Assembly: GCA_031262125.1 (NCBI GenBank)
Contig: JAISII010000086.1
Coordinates: 1 to 13,320 of the forward strand
Length of the DNA stretch: 13,320 nucleotides
Source of the DNA: Oscillospiraceae bacterium
GTDB lineage: Bacteria > Bacillota > Clostridia > Oscillospirales > Acutalibacteraceae
Direction of reading: 5' to 3'
The position numbers were made by a program, and so were the translations under genes. This document shows, one piece after another, positions 4,602-12,229 of the stretch. How positions within the stretch are numbered: position 1 is the stretch's first letter; every line of letters starts with the position of its first letter. The notes below the pieces were generated by a model that had not been told where the DNA came from, searched no databases, and worked only from the letters and a program-made list of their open reading frames with translations.

Positions 4602-7462
4602 TACAAACGCACCTCGCTTTCTGCCTTTTCGGTTATTTGGTTTTGCTCTGTATTTATATCATCGTTATTGTTTTTTAAAACTTTGCGGGCAATGCCGGGG
4701 AAGCGTATGCTGTACCTAATAAAGAAATCCGCCGCCAAAACCGTAAAGAGTATGATGCCTTCTAAAATGTCCGACGCCGTAGGCGAAACCGTCGGGAAGA
4801 CAGATTCCGCAGAGTTACAGCCCTGCTCCAGCACACCCATAAGGCACGAGGTTATTAATATGCCAAACGGGTTTAGCTTAGAAAGCCACGCTACTATAAT
4901 GCCCGTCCAGCCTACGTCGTGCGATATGCCGTCGCTTAGTGTGTGCGACGTTGCAACGCTTGCAACCTGAAACATACCTGCCAAGCCAACCAAAGCCGCA
5001 CTAATCAGCATCGTTCGTATCATAATTTTTGAAACGCTCATACCTGCATAGCGGGCGGTGTTTTTGCTGTCGCCCACAACTGCAATTTCGTACCCTTGCT
5101 TGGTGTATCTATAATAGATAAATGCCAGCACAACAATTACAATTGCAATTATTAAAGATACATCAAAAGTAACCGCTCCAATTTTTAACTCATACATCCA
5201 GCCGCTTTTGGGCAATGCTTTATATTCGGGGAAGAGTACTTCTCCCTGAGCATTGACCGTGCGGTAGAAATAAACATTTTTAAAATACATTATAAGGTAC
5301 AGTGCTATATAGTTTAGCATAAGCGTCAGCAAAGTTTCGTTAGTGCCGAACTTAACCTTCAGCAACGCAGGTATAAGCCCAAACAAAGCACCGCCAATGC
5401 AACCCGCCGCCGCCATTATTATAAGGGTAATCCACTGTGGCAGCGAATCTCCTATTGCAAGCGATACCGTTGTTGCCGCCAGTGCACCCATAATAAACTG
5501 ACCGTTTGCACCAATGTTCCAAAATCGCATTTTAAAAGCAAACGAAATACCAATCGACGTAATTATCAGCGGCATTATAAGGCGTAAAAAGCCTTTAATT
5601 CGCAGCGGGCTTTTAAAGCAGCCGGTTATTACTTCAATATAATATTCAAAGGGGTTTGCACCGTTTGCCGCAATAAAAATTCCGCCAACTGCCAGTGCTG
5701 CAAACACAGCCAAAGCATAAAGAATAAATTTTTTATAAAGCCCCAATTCGGCACGTTTGCTTATTTGAATTAACGGCTCTTTTTTGCGGGTTTTTTTGGG
5801 GGCTTTAGTTGTTGCAGCATCACCGCTGTATGTATCAGCCTTGTTATCGGTTGTGTTTTGCGTTGCCTCATCATTTTGCACGGGGGCTGCTTCTTCCGTA
5901 GCTAAAACGGCGTTTTGCTCGGTTTCGGTTTTAGCTTTTGGCTTTGCACTGTCGTCCGATTGGGTGCCTGTCATCAGCAAGCCAAGCTGTTCTTTAGAGG
6001 TTTCGGCTGCGTTTAAAATGCCGGTAACACGCCCATGGCACAGCACCATAATTCTGTCGCACAGCTCCAGCATTACGTCCAAATCTTCGCCCACAAAAAG
6101 CACTCCTGTGCCTTTTTCTTTTTCTCGGTTGAGTATATTATAAATCGCATAGGAAGAGTTAATATCCAAGCCTCGCACGGGGTATGCGGTGATTATTACA
6201 TTAGGTTCGGATTCAATCTCTCGCCCTACAAGCACTTTTTGCACGTTACCGCCCGAAAGCCGCCTAACGGGCAAGCTTGCCGACGGAGTTACCACTCCAA
6301 GCTCGTCGATAACCTTGTTTGCCAACGTGCGTGCGGCTTTGCGGTCAACAAACGGTGAGGAACCGCTGCGGTAGGTTTTAAGTATCATATTATCGGTAAT
6401 GCTAAGCGAACCTGCAAGCCCCATCCCAAGCCTGTCCTCGGGTATAAAGCTCATCGAAATCCCTTTTTGGATTATCTGCTTTGGGGTGTTGTGTTCTATG
6501 TGGTCGCCCTTAAAAATAATGTTGCCGCTCTCTATTTTTTGCAAGCCGGCAATAGCTTCGCAAAGCTCTTTCTGCCCGCAGCCCGATACACCGGCAACGC
6601 CCAAAATCTCGCCCGAACGCACAGCAAAGCTAACATCGTCGATTGCTTTTGCACCCTCGTCATTTATAATGGTAACATTGTTAAGCTCCAGCAGGTTTTC
6701 TCCGGCTGTTACTACAGGGTGTTCAATTTCAAGCTCTACAGCACGCCCAACCATAAGCTCGGTTAGCTGTTTATGGTCGGTCTCGGCAGTTTTTATGCTG
6801 CCGACAGATTTGCCCTTACGCAGCACCGTTACACGGTCGCTTATTTCCATAACCTCGTTAAGCTTGTGGGTTATAATTATAATTGCACAGCCGTTTGCCT
6901 TCATTTGGCGTAAAATTTCAAAAAGCTTGCGTGTTTCTTGCAAAGTCAGCACGGCTGTGGGTTCGTCTAAAATTAAAATATCTGCACCGTAGTATAAAAC
7001 CTTTAAAATTTCTACCGTTTGCTTTTCCGACACCGCCATATCGCATACACGTTTTTTAAGGTCGATTTTAAAACCCATTTTTTTGGCGGTTTCTTCAATT
7101 TGTTTTATTTGAGATTTTTTAAGAAAAATCCCGCTTTTTTGCTCTGCGCCTATTAAAATATTTTCTGCTGCGGTAAAGCTTTCTACAAGCTTAAAGTGCT
7201 GGTGCACCATACCAATGCCGAGGCGTTTACTGTCCTCGGGCGAAGAAATTACGACCTTTTCGCCGTTTACAAAAATTTCTCCCGCATCGGGCTTATAAAT
7301 CCCCGAAATCATATTCATCAGCGTGGTTTTGCCGCTGCCGTTTTCGCCCAACAAGCTTAAAATCTCGCCTTTTTTAACAAAAAGCGAAATGTCGTCGTTT
7401 GCCCGCACAGTGCCAAAACTTTTGCTAATGCCGCTAAGCTTAATTGCCGCTTGTTCTTTCAT
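4601..7462 (-). CDS. Fused ABC transporter: two ATPase domains plus permease (NupO-NupP-like)
   Basis: This encodes a 953-residue protein that joins what are normally two proteins. Residues 1-500 form a double ATPase. The first domain has Walker A GENGSGKTT (39-47), Q88, Walker B ILILDEPTA (162-170) and H199, but an altered signature (AVSEKQ, 143-148). The second has a Walker A region without the usual lysine (GVSGCGQKEL, 291-300) but an intact signature RLSGGNVQK (401-409). Residues about 501-570 are a low-complexity linker rich in A, T, E, D and K. Residues about 571-930 are a multi-helix permease with NIGANGQ at 649-655. The ATG at 7462 is preceded by AAGGG at about ten bases; ORF codons upstream of it lack a ribosome site. 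It powers and forms half of the BMP importer pore. A sequencing fusion is possible but the frame stays open through the whole linker. Confidence 0.9.
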   Translation of the reverse strand: MKEQAAIKLSGISKSFGTVRANDDISLFVKKGEILSLLGENGSGKTTLMNMISGIYKPDAGEIFVNGEKVVISSPEDSKRLGIGMVHQHFKLVESFTAAENILIGAEQKSGIFLKKSQIKQIEETAKKMGFKIDLKKRVCDMAVSEKQTVEILKVLYYGADILILDEPTAVLTLQETRKLFEILRQMKANGCAIIIITHKLNEVMEISDRVTVLRKGKSVGSIKTAETDHKQLTELMVGRAVELEIEHPVVTAGENLLELNNVTIINDEGAKAIDDVSFAVRSGEILGVAGVSGCGQKELCEAIAGLQKIESGNIIFKGDHIEHNTPKQIIQKGISMSFIPEDRLGMGLAGSLSITDNMILKTYRSGSSPFVDRKAARTLANKVIDELGVVTPSASLPVRRLSGGNVQKVLVGREIESEPNVIITAYPVRGLDINSSYAIYNILNREKEKGTGVLFVGEDLDVMLELCDRIMVLCHGRVTGILNAAETSKEQLGLLMTGTQSDDSAKPKAKTETEQNAVLATEEAAPVQNDEATQNTTDNKADTYSGDAATTKAPKKTRKKEPLIQISKRAELGLYKKFILYALAVFAALAVGGIFIAANGANPFEYYIEVITGCFKSPLRIKGFLRLIMPLIITSIGISFAFKMRFWNIGANGQFIMGALAATTVSLAIGDSLPQWITLIIMAAAGCIGGALFGLIPALLKVKFGTNETLLTLMLNYIALYLIMYFKNVYFYRTVNAQGEVLFPEYKALPKSGWMYELKIGAVTFDVSLIIAIVIVVLAFIYYRYTKQGYEIAVVGDSKNTARYAGMSVSKIMIRTMLISAALVGLAGMFQVASVATSHTLSDGISHDVGWTGIIVAWLSKLNPFGILITSCLMGVLEQGCNSAESVFPTVSPTASDILEGIILFTVLAADFFIRYSIRFPGIARKVLKNNNDDINTEQNQITEKAESEVRL

Positions 7463-7519
7463 TAAAACTGCACCCTTCAAAAAACATTTTAATTGGCTCA
7501 TAATAAACAATAACTTTTA

Positions 7520-7554
7520 CAGGGCAGACCGATTTTTAAAAACAGTCTGCCCTG
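7520..7554 (-). promoter_or_regulatory. Stable hairpin between receptor and transporter genes
   Basis: CAGGGCAGAC (7520-7529) pairs perfectly with GTCTGCCCTG (7545-7554); the 15-base loop contains the self-complementary TTTTTAAAAA (7533-7542). It lies between the receptor stop and the fused ATPase start. No long T-run follows on the minus strand, so it is more likely a partial terminator or an mRNA-stabilising hairpin. Either would let the receptor be made in excess of the transporter. Confidence 0.55.
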
Positions 7555-7578
7555 CTTGCAGTGCTATTTTAGTAAAAA

Positions 7579-8778
7579 TTATTTCTCAGAAACGCCTTTT
7601 ACATAGTAGTTCATAGTGCCTGTAATAACGCCGTCTTCAACGCTTGCACCGCCTGCTTCAACAATAACATTGCCTTTAGAATCTTCTAAAGCTGCATCGG
7701 TTTTTACAACGTTGCCGCTCTCGTCAAACGAAAGTTTAACGCCGCTGAATACATCCCATGTGCCTTCGTTTAAGATAGCTTTAACTGCATCGATTTTCTC
7801 TTGTGTGCCTTCTGCACAGTTAGCAGAAAGAGGAGAAACGTCTACAAAGCCTTCTTTAACGCCTGCATAGTAGTTGCCGAACTCTACCCATTTGCCGTCT
7901 ACCGCTGCTTCAATAGCTGCTGTGTAGTATACAGTCCAGTTCCAAATAGGAGCTGTAAGGTGAGCTGCAGGAGCCTGAGGTGTCATATCGGAGTTATAAC
8001 CGCAACCGAAGATACCGTTGTTTTGTGCCGAAATCTGCGGGTTTGCAGAGTCGCAATGCTGAGCGATAACATCGCAGTCCATATCATACAGTGCGTCTGC
8101 AAATGCTGTTTCGTTAACTTCGTCGCCCCATGCACCCAAAACTTTTACATAAACTTCTGCATCGGGGTTAACAGCTTGCACACCCAAAGCAAACGAGTTA
8201 ATGCCTGAGGAAGTTTCTGCCATTGTGTCGCCAAAAGCAGCAACATAACCGATTTTGTTTGTTGTTGTTTTAAGACCTGCTGCAATACCCGACAGGTAAC
8301 GAGCTTGATAAATACGACCGAAATAGTTGTTAAAGTTTGTTTCGTTAGACTTATAGCCCGAGCAGTGAGAGAAGATTACGTCTGGGTATTCTTCAGCAAT
8401 CTCGGCAGTTGTTTCCATATAGCCAAAACTTGTGGTAAACACAAGTTTTGCACCTTGGTCAATAGCTTCTTCAATAGCTGTACGAGTAGCTGCCTTGTCG
8501 CCGTCGCTAACATTAAGTTTGCGGATAATGTTAGATTCGGGGATGTCCAAAGCTTCCATTGCACCAACAAGGCCTTGGTCGTGAGCATAGGAGTAGCCGT
8601 TGCCCGTTGCAGGGTCTTGGATGTGGATGATTGCTATTTTAAAATCTGCGGGGAAAGCTGTGTTTTCTGCCGCTGTTGTTGGGTCGGCCGTGGGTGCCGG
8701 AGTTGTTTCGCCTGCGCATGCTGCAAACGAGAACAGCATTAAAGCAGCTGCTAAGATAATTGCCAGTGTCTTCTTCAT
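7579..8778 (-). CDS. BMP-family ABC transporter receptor lipoprotein
   Basis: This encodes a 399-residue substrate-binding lipoprotein anchored to the outer face of the membrane. The N-terminus is a lipoprotein signal peptide: MKK, a hydrophobic core, then lipobox FAAC with the lipidated cysteine at position 21. A Thr/Ala/Pro-rich tether (22-42) follows. The mature domain begins with FKIAIIHIQDP and has GYSYAHDQG (61-69), as in one branch of the BMP/PnrA family (PF02608), then VFTTSFGYMET and IFSHCSGYK. The ATG at 8778 follows AGAAGGA at eight bases. It is the first gene of the importer operon. Family members bind purine nucleosides; the exact ligand cannot be read here. No promoter stood out upstream. 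Confidence 0.92.
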   Translation of the reverse strand: MKKTLAIILAAALMLFSFAACAGETTPAPTADPTTAAENTAFPADFKIAIIHIQDPATGNGYSYAHDQGLVGAMEALDIPESNIIRKLNVSDGDKAATRTAIEEAIDQGAKLVFTTSFGYMETTAEIAEEYPDVIFSHCSGYKSNETNFNNYFGRIYQARYLSGIAAGLKTTTNKIGYVAAFGDTMAETSSGINSFALGVQAVNPDAEVYVKVLGAWGDEVNETAFADALYDMDCDVIAQHCDSANPQISAQNNGIFGCGYNSDMTPQAPAAHLTAPIWNWTVYYTAAIEAAVDGKWVEFGNYYAGVKEGFVDVSPLSANCAEGTQEKIDAVKAILNEGTWDVFSGVKLSFDESGNVVKTDAALEDSKGNVIVEAGGASVEDGVITGTMNYYVKGVSEK

Positions 8779-8819
8779 TGTGAATTTCCTTCTTTCCTTT
8801 TTTTAATTATTATTTAAAT

Positions 8820-8862
8820 CTCTTTTTGCGTTTTTATAAATTTTTTGTTTTCGCAAAAAGAG
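8820..8862. repeat. Eleven-base inverted repeat in the receptor mRNA leader
   Basis: CTCTTTTTGCG (8820-8830) is perfectly inverted as CGCAAAAAGAG (8852-8862) around an A/T-only core. It sits 42 bases upstream of the receptor start. It could be an operator-like site or a 5' leader hairpin. It matches no riboswitch I know. Confidence 0.45.
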
Positions 8863-8904
8863 TTTTTACCTAAATTAAGTACACTCACAAAAGTGTTTTT
8901 CTTT

Positions 8905-8980
8905 GTATTTCCCCGCCTCCGGCGGGGAAATACAGGCTTGCGTTTTTTCTCCGTGTCTCCGCCGTAGGCGGGGAAATGCT
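8905..8980. repeat. Two related GC-rich hairpins between xpt and receptor gene
   Basis: The first is a perfect 13-base stem, GTATTTCCCCGCC (8905-8917) with GGCGGGGAAATAC (8921-8933), loop TCC. The second (8959-8971) is a degenerate copy, CCGCC-GTA-GGCGG followed by GGAAAT. They occupy the 225-base gap after xpt. Neither has a following T-run on the minus strand, so they are weak terminators at best and look like dispersed hairpin repeats. Confidence 0.55.
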
Positions 8981-9003
8981 ATCTTGCTGTTTTGCAATAA
9001 AAG

Positions 9004-9579
9004 TTAAACAAATATAACACCATCGTCTAAAGACTTTATTTTTGCCAAAGATTCAAGCTTTATGCCTGTTTTTTTAATAAGCTCTGCCCCGGTCTGGAAG
9101 CTTTTTTCTATCACAATTCCGCAGCCCGCAACGGTTGCACCGGCTTGGTTTGCTAAATCAATCAGCCCCAAAAGTGCTTGCCCGTTTGCCAAAAAATCAT
9201 CAATTATCAAAACGCTGTCGCCCACCGTTAAAAATTCTTTAGACACAACAACATCATAGCTTGTGCCGTGAGTATAGCTTGCAACCTTTGTTTGATACAC
9301 ATCGGAGCTGATGTTTTTTGTTTTGGTTTTTTTTGCAAAAAGCACAGGGCATTTAAAAAACTGCGCCGCAACACAAGCTATTCCAATACCGGATGATTCG
9401 ATAGTGAGAATTTTGGTTACAGTGCAGCCGCTAAACCGTTTTTTAAACTCTTTGCCTATTTCGCAAAGAAAATCAACATCAATTTGATGATTGAGGAAAC
9501 TGTCTACTTTTAAAATATTGCCGGGGAAAGTTTTTGCGTCCTTTAAAATACGCTCTTTTAAAAGTTGCAAAACTGCCAC
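9004..9579 (-). CDS. xpt: Xanthine phosphoribosyltransferase
   Basis: This salvages xanthine by joining it to PRPP to give XMP, which feeds GMP synthesis, in the cytoplasm. The 191-residue product has ILKVDSFLNHQID (22-34), TIESSGIG (59-66) and the PRPP-binding loop VLIIDDFLANGQA (123-135), followed by GIVIEKSFQ. All are characteristic of Xpt, and the length is normal. The GTG at 9579 is the longest supported start. A TTG at 9570 would begin MQLLKERI, aligns better with known Xpt N-termini, and has GGGGTGG close upstream. A strong promoter lies about 30 bases upstream (9607-9635). No purine riboswitch was found. It points the same way as the nucleoside importer operon. Confidence 0.93.
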   Translation of the reverse strand: MAVLQLLKERILKDAKTFPGNILKVDSFLNHQIDVDFLCEIGKEFKKRFSGCTVTKILTIESSGIGIACVAAQFFKCPVLFAKKTKTKNISSDVYQTKVASYTHGTSYDVVVSKEFLTVGDSVLIIDDFLANGQALLGLIDLANQAGATVAGCGIVIEKSFQTGAELIKKTGIKLESLAKIKSLDDGVIFV

Positions 9580-9606
9580 CCCACTCTACCTTAATTTACA
9601 CAAACA

Positions 9607-9635
9607 ATTATACAACATTTTTTTACAAAAAACAA
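9607..9635 (-). promoter_or_regulatory. Sigma-A promoter of xpt
   Basis: On the minus strand TTGTTT (9635-9630) and TATAAT (9612-9607) are exactly 17 bases apart, with a TG near the -10. Transcription should start near 9600, giving a short leader of about 20 bases, too short to hold a riboswitch. Confidence 0.7.
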
Positions 9636-9718
9636 CCCTCTAAAACAGCTTTGCAACAAAGAAAATATAAAGGTTTTCTGTAAAATATTTGTGTAAAATG
9701 AATAAAAATGCAAAATCA

Positions 9719-9769
9719 TTATTCCGCAATCGAAAGACTGCTTAAAAGTTCGTACGATACTTCAAAAAA
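9719..9769 (-). pseudogene. Relic of an ExbD-like gene 3' end
   Basis: Read in frame after the stop of the gene ending at 9800, the minus strand gives KFFEVSYELLSSLSIAE then TAA. This matches the end of the intact neighbour, RVLDSIHQLLASLSIAE. The last ten residues differ at two positions, while the DNA differs at many third codon positions. It looks like the surviving 3' end of a diverged second copy, left by duplication or gene replacement. The remaining bases up to the xpt promoter show no other gene. Confidence 0.5.
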
Positions 9770-9799
9770 TTTGATTTCTATTAAACCAAAAAAACAGAA

Positions 9800-10417
9800 T
9801 TAACCCAAACCTTCTGCTATAGAAAGGCTTGCCAAAAGTTGATGTATACTGTCTAAAACTCTGGGGCTTGCTTGGTCGTCTACAATACTTACGGTAATGC
9901 TTGCAGGGTCAAACTCACGCAAAATTTGCCGCAGTTCTTTAAGCTCTCTTGCCGCTCCATTGTAAAAAATGTCGTCGCCCGACACAGTAATAACAATAAG
10001 TGTTGGCTGCGAACTTGTAATTACAGCCTGTTGACCCACGCTGCCGCCTTGCCCCGAAAACACACCGCCCAACGCCAAGGCAAGCACAATAACTGCCACT
10101 ACAGCAGCAACTGCCCCTGCCAAAAGCAGCGGGTTTTTTGCTTTTGTTTTGTTATAACGAGCGGTTTTTACTTGCCCTGTTGCTGCTTCCTCTTCAGCGT
10201 TTGCCGCCTGTGCAAACAAGCTGTTGTTTTTAAACGAAAAACGTTTTTTACCCTTTTGGGCAAACCTGTTTTTGCCGTTAGGTAAAGGCTCGTGCTGCTT
10301 TGGCGGGTTTTGCGGTACAGCAATTTCGCCCTCCGGCTCAAAACCGGGCAGCATAAGTTCCTCTGCTGGTGCAGGAAGGGTATCTTCAAACGCCTCAAAA
10401 AGAGTTTTATTTTCCAT
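9800..10417 (-). CDS. Single-helix membrane protein with ExbD/TolR-like outer domain
   Basis: This encodes a 205-residue protein. Residues 1-94 are hydrophilic and predicted cytoplasmic, rich in Pro/Glu at first and in Lys/Arg later. Residues 95-119 are one membrane helix. Residues 135-205 form a small outside domain: TLIVITVSGDDIFYNG, then ELKELRQILREF, ITVSIVDDQASPRVLDSIHQLL. This order resembles the periplasmic domain of ExbD/TolR, but the cytoplasmic part is far longer than in ExbD and no ExbB/TolQ partner is in the window. The ATG at 10417 has GAGG (10425-10428) seven bases upstream. It diverges from spoIIP across a 450-base gap. The function is unknown; the resemblance is read by eye. 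Confidence 0.65.
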   Translation of the reverse strand: MENKTLFEAFEDTLPAPAEELMLPGFEPEGEIAVPQNPPKQHEPLPNGKNRFAQKGKKRFSFKNNSLFAQAANAEEEAATGQVKTARYNKTKAKNPLLLAGAVAAVVAVIVLALALGGVFSGQGGSVGQQAVITSSQPTLIVITVSGDDIFYNGAARELKELRQILREFDPASITVSIVDDQASPRVLDSIHQLLASLSIAEGLG

Positions 10418-10612
10418 TGGGCTGCCTCAAAATCAATAATAATATCCTTATGCTAAAGATATCATAAACACCGCAATTTTGCAATATCTAAATTCAACAA
10501 ATTTTTTGCATTTTTTATTAGGTTTGAACATATATTTTTTTAACGCCCAAATAAATAATTTTAATTTTTATTTAAAATTTAGTTTTTAAAAAAATTTGCA
10601 AACAACCCACCT

Positions 10613-10650
10613 TTTTTCTCCCCCTGTCGGCTTTGCCGACATCCCACACC
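10613..10650. repeat. Hairpin repeat TGTCGGC-TTT-GCCGACA, left copy
   Basis: TGTCGGC (10625-10631) pairs with GCCGACA (10635-10641), preceded by TCTCCCCC. An inverted copy lies at about 12058-12096 and a half copy (GACAGGGGGAGAAAA) at 12138-12152. The DNA before it (10440-10612) is very AT-rich with no recognisable gene. Confidence 0.55.
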
Positions 10651-10685
10651 AGAAGCAAGATGTCAGATGCAAGAAGCAAGATTTA

Positions 10686-10800
10686 GCGGCGTAGCCGCTT
10701 CTTGCAAAATGTTTCATTTTGCAAAGAGGAGCAACCAACCGTAAAGCGTAGCTTTTTGTGCTTGCACAAAAACAAGCTCAAAAGGGCGTGTTGCGACGAG
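10686..10800. repeat. 115-base hairpin-chain repeat, left copy
   Basis: This is a string of small palindromes: GCGGC-GTA-GCCGC, TTGCAAAATG-TTT-CATTTTGCAA, AAAGC-GTA-GCTTT, TTTTTGTGC-TT-GCACAAAAA. The same order occurs in reverse orientation at 12972-13086 with only scattered differences. A run of AGAAGCAAGA/TGCAAGAAGC words (10651-10682) precedes it. No ORF was found in it. Confidence 0.75.
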
Positions 10801-10801
10801 A

Positions 10802-10833
10802 GGGGTGGATTCGCTTTAGCGAAGACGGGGTGG
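10802..10833. repeat. GGGGTGG-type repeat, compact copy
   Basis: GGGGTGG (10802-10808), a TTCGC/GCGAA hairpin with TTTA loop, then ACGGGGTGG (10825-10833). It is near-identical to 13134-13165, and lies just upstream of the spoIIP ribosome site. Confidence 0.65.
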
Positions 10834-10867
10834 TTTAAAGAATTTCTTAAAAATCGGAGAAAAGCCT

Positions 10868-11947
10868 ATGGATAAACAAAACAAAAAAAAGCACAGCATA
10901 AAAAAACGGCTTTATGCAGTGTTGGGTACAGCACTTGCCGTTTTCGCCGTATTATGCACAGGGGTGCGGGTGCACGAATTCTCGTATGCAAGCCACCAAA
11001 CTGCTTTGGCTGCGGCAATTTTTTCTATGAGCAACGGCACATTTAAGCTTGTTGAAAACGCCCCACAAGACACAACACAAAACTCTCAACAAGAAGTTAC
11101 CGCCCAGCCGCAAACTCAACCCCCCACAGTACCTGCAACTGCACCGGTGCGTGAGGGCGTTAAAAAGTTGCCGATTAAAGAAACACAATATGGTGCGGGC
11201 GGAGAACAATATCGCAACTTTTTTGTAAAAAACAAAACTAACTTTAACCTTAACGTGGGGCAAGAGCTTAAAGAGCCCCTCGGTTTTAAAATAGACAAAA
11301 ACAGCAACGAACCGCAAGTTCTTATTATGCACACACACACCTGCGAATCGTTTATAGAGTACGATGAAGGGTTTTATTACGAAGATTTTTACCCCAGAAC
11401 AACCGATGTTTCTAAAAGCATTGCAAAGGTGGGCGACAGCATTGTAGCTTCGCTTAAAAAAGCTGGCATTGCCGCAATTGCCGACAAAACAATTCACGAT
11501 TCGCCCAGCTATACCGGCTCTTACGACCGCAGTTATGAAACAATTGAAAACTACATAAAAAAATACCCCTCTATAAAGGTAGTATTAGATATTCATCGGG
11601 ATTCTATAAGCGATGATAATTCTACAAAAATGAAGCCGACTTTTGTATACAACGGGCAAAAAGGTGCACAGATAATGATTCTTTCGGGTTATGATGAAGA
11701 CGGTTCGTACGACTTCCCCGACTGGAACTATAACCTGCGGTTTGCACTGCGTTTGCAGCAAACTGCCGAAACAATGTTCCCCGGCATAAGCCGCCCGCTT
11801 GATTTCGGCGATTATGTTTATAACGAAAACATAAATACCGGCTCGCTGCTTATTGAGATAGGCGCAGACTCAAACACACTTGCCGAGGCAGAATATACCG
11901 GGCAGCTGCTGGGCGAAGCGTTGGGTAAGGTTTTGACAAGCGGATAG
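10868..11947 (+). CDS. spoIIP: Stage II sporulation protein P (engulfment peptidoglycan hydrolase)
   Basis: SpoIIP is a membrane-anchored amidase/endopeptidase. With SpoIID and SpoIIM it thins septal peptidoglycan so that the mother cell can engulf the forespore. The 359-residue product has a membrane helix at about 13-33 and a Gln/Thr/Pro-rich tether (66-95). The catalytic domain from about 105 contains VLIMHTHTCESF (H155, H157, E160), VVLDIHRDS (H243, D245) and LLIEIGADSNTLAEA (E330), which fit the family's metal-binding and active-site motifs. GGAGA (10856-10860) lies seven bases before the ATG at 10868. In many clostridia spoIIP follows gpr; here it stands alone between repeats. No sigma-E promoter was clear upstream. 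Confidence 0.95.
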   Translation: MDKQNKKKHSIKKRLYAVLGTALAVFAVLCTGVRVHEFSYASHQTALAAAIFSMSNGTFKLVENAPQDTTQNSQQEVTAQPQTQPPTVPATAPVREGVKKLPIKETQYGAGGEQYRNFFVKNKTNFNLNVGQELKEPLGFKIDKNSNEPQVLIMHTHTCESFIEYDEGFYYEDFYPRTTDVSKSIAKVGDSIVASLKKAGIAAIADKTIHDSPSYTGSYDRSYETIENYIKKYPSIKVVLDIHRDSISDDNSTKMKPTFVYNGQKGAQIMILSGYDEDGSYDFPDWNYNLRFALRLQQTAETMFPGISRPLDFGDYVYNENINTGSLLIEIGADSNTLAEAEYTGQLLGEALGKVLTSG

Positions 11948-11977
11948 AGGGAAGCTTTTTCTTTTTTCTCCTTCCGT

Positions 11978-12152
11978 CAAGGCTAACGCCTTGCCACCTC
12001 CCTCTAAGAGGGAGGCTTTGAGGCACACTAAAAAAGAGAGCTGAAAAAGTCCCCCTCCGGGAGTGGGAAAATCGGCAAAGCCGATAGGGGGAGAAAGCGA
12101 GCAACGCAAGTCGCTTCTTGCTTCTTGCCTCTGGAAAGACAGGGGGAGAAAA
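11978..12152. repeat. Repeat-filled gap after spoIIP
   Basis: This gap holds a chain of hairpins: CAAGGC-TAAC-GCCTTG (11978-11993), CCTCCCTC-TAA-style stem GAGGGAGG (11997-12015), then CCCCCT...AGGGGG (12051-12091) enclosing ATCGGC-AAA-GCCGAT (12071-12085). The last is an inverted copy of 10613-10650. A CGCTTCTTGCTTCTTGCC stretch (about 12113-12130) follows, inverted again at 12744-12762. None ends in a good T-run, so a spoIIP terminator is not certain. Confidence 0.6.
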
Positions 12153-12229
12153 GATTCATTTTTCCCCTGCCTTATGCATAAGAATTAACTAACCAACCCA
12201 AAACCACAAGAAAGGCTAATGATAAAGTT

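Noticed and set aside
5753..5965. Assembly frameshift creating the ATPase-permease fusion
   Set aside because: The frame is open without interruption through a coherent charged linker and no permease start with a ribosome site was seen; reads would still be needed to be sure.
9580..9606. Purine riboswitch upstream of xpt
   Set aside because: The promoter leaves a leader of only about 20 bases, and the conserved purine-aptamer core is not present there or upstream of the receptor gene.
10834..10867. Sigma-E promoter for spoIIP
   Set aside because: No convincing pair of sigma-E -35 and -10 boxes could be placed in the repeat-rich upstream DNA.
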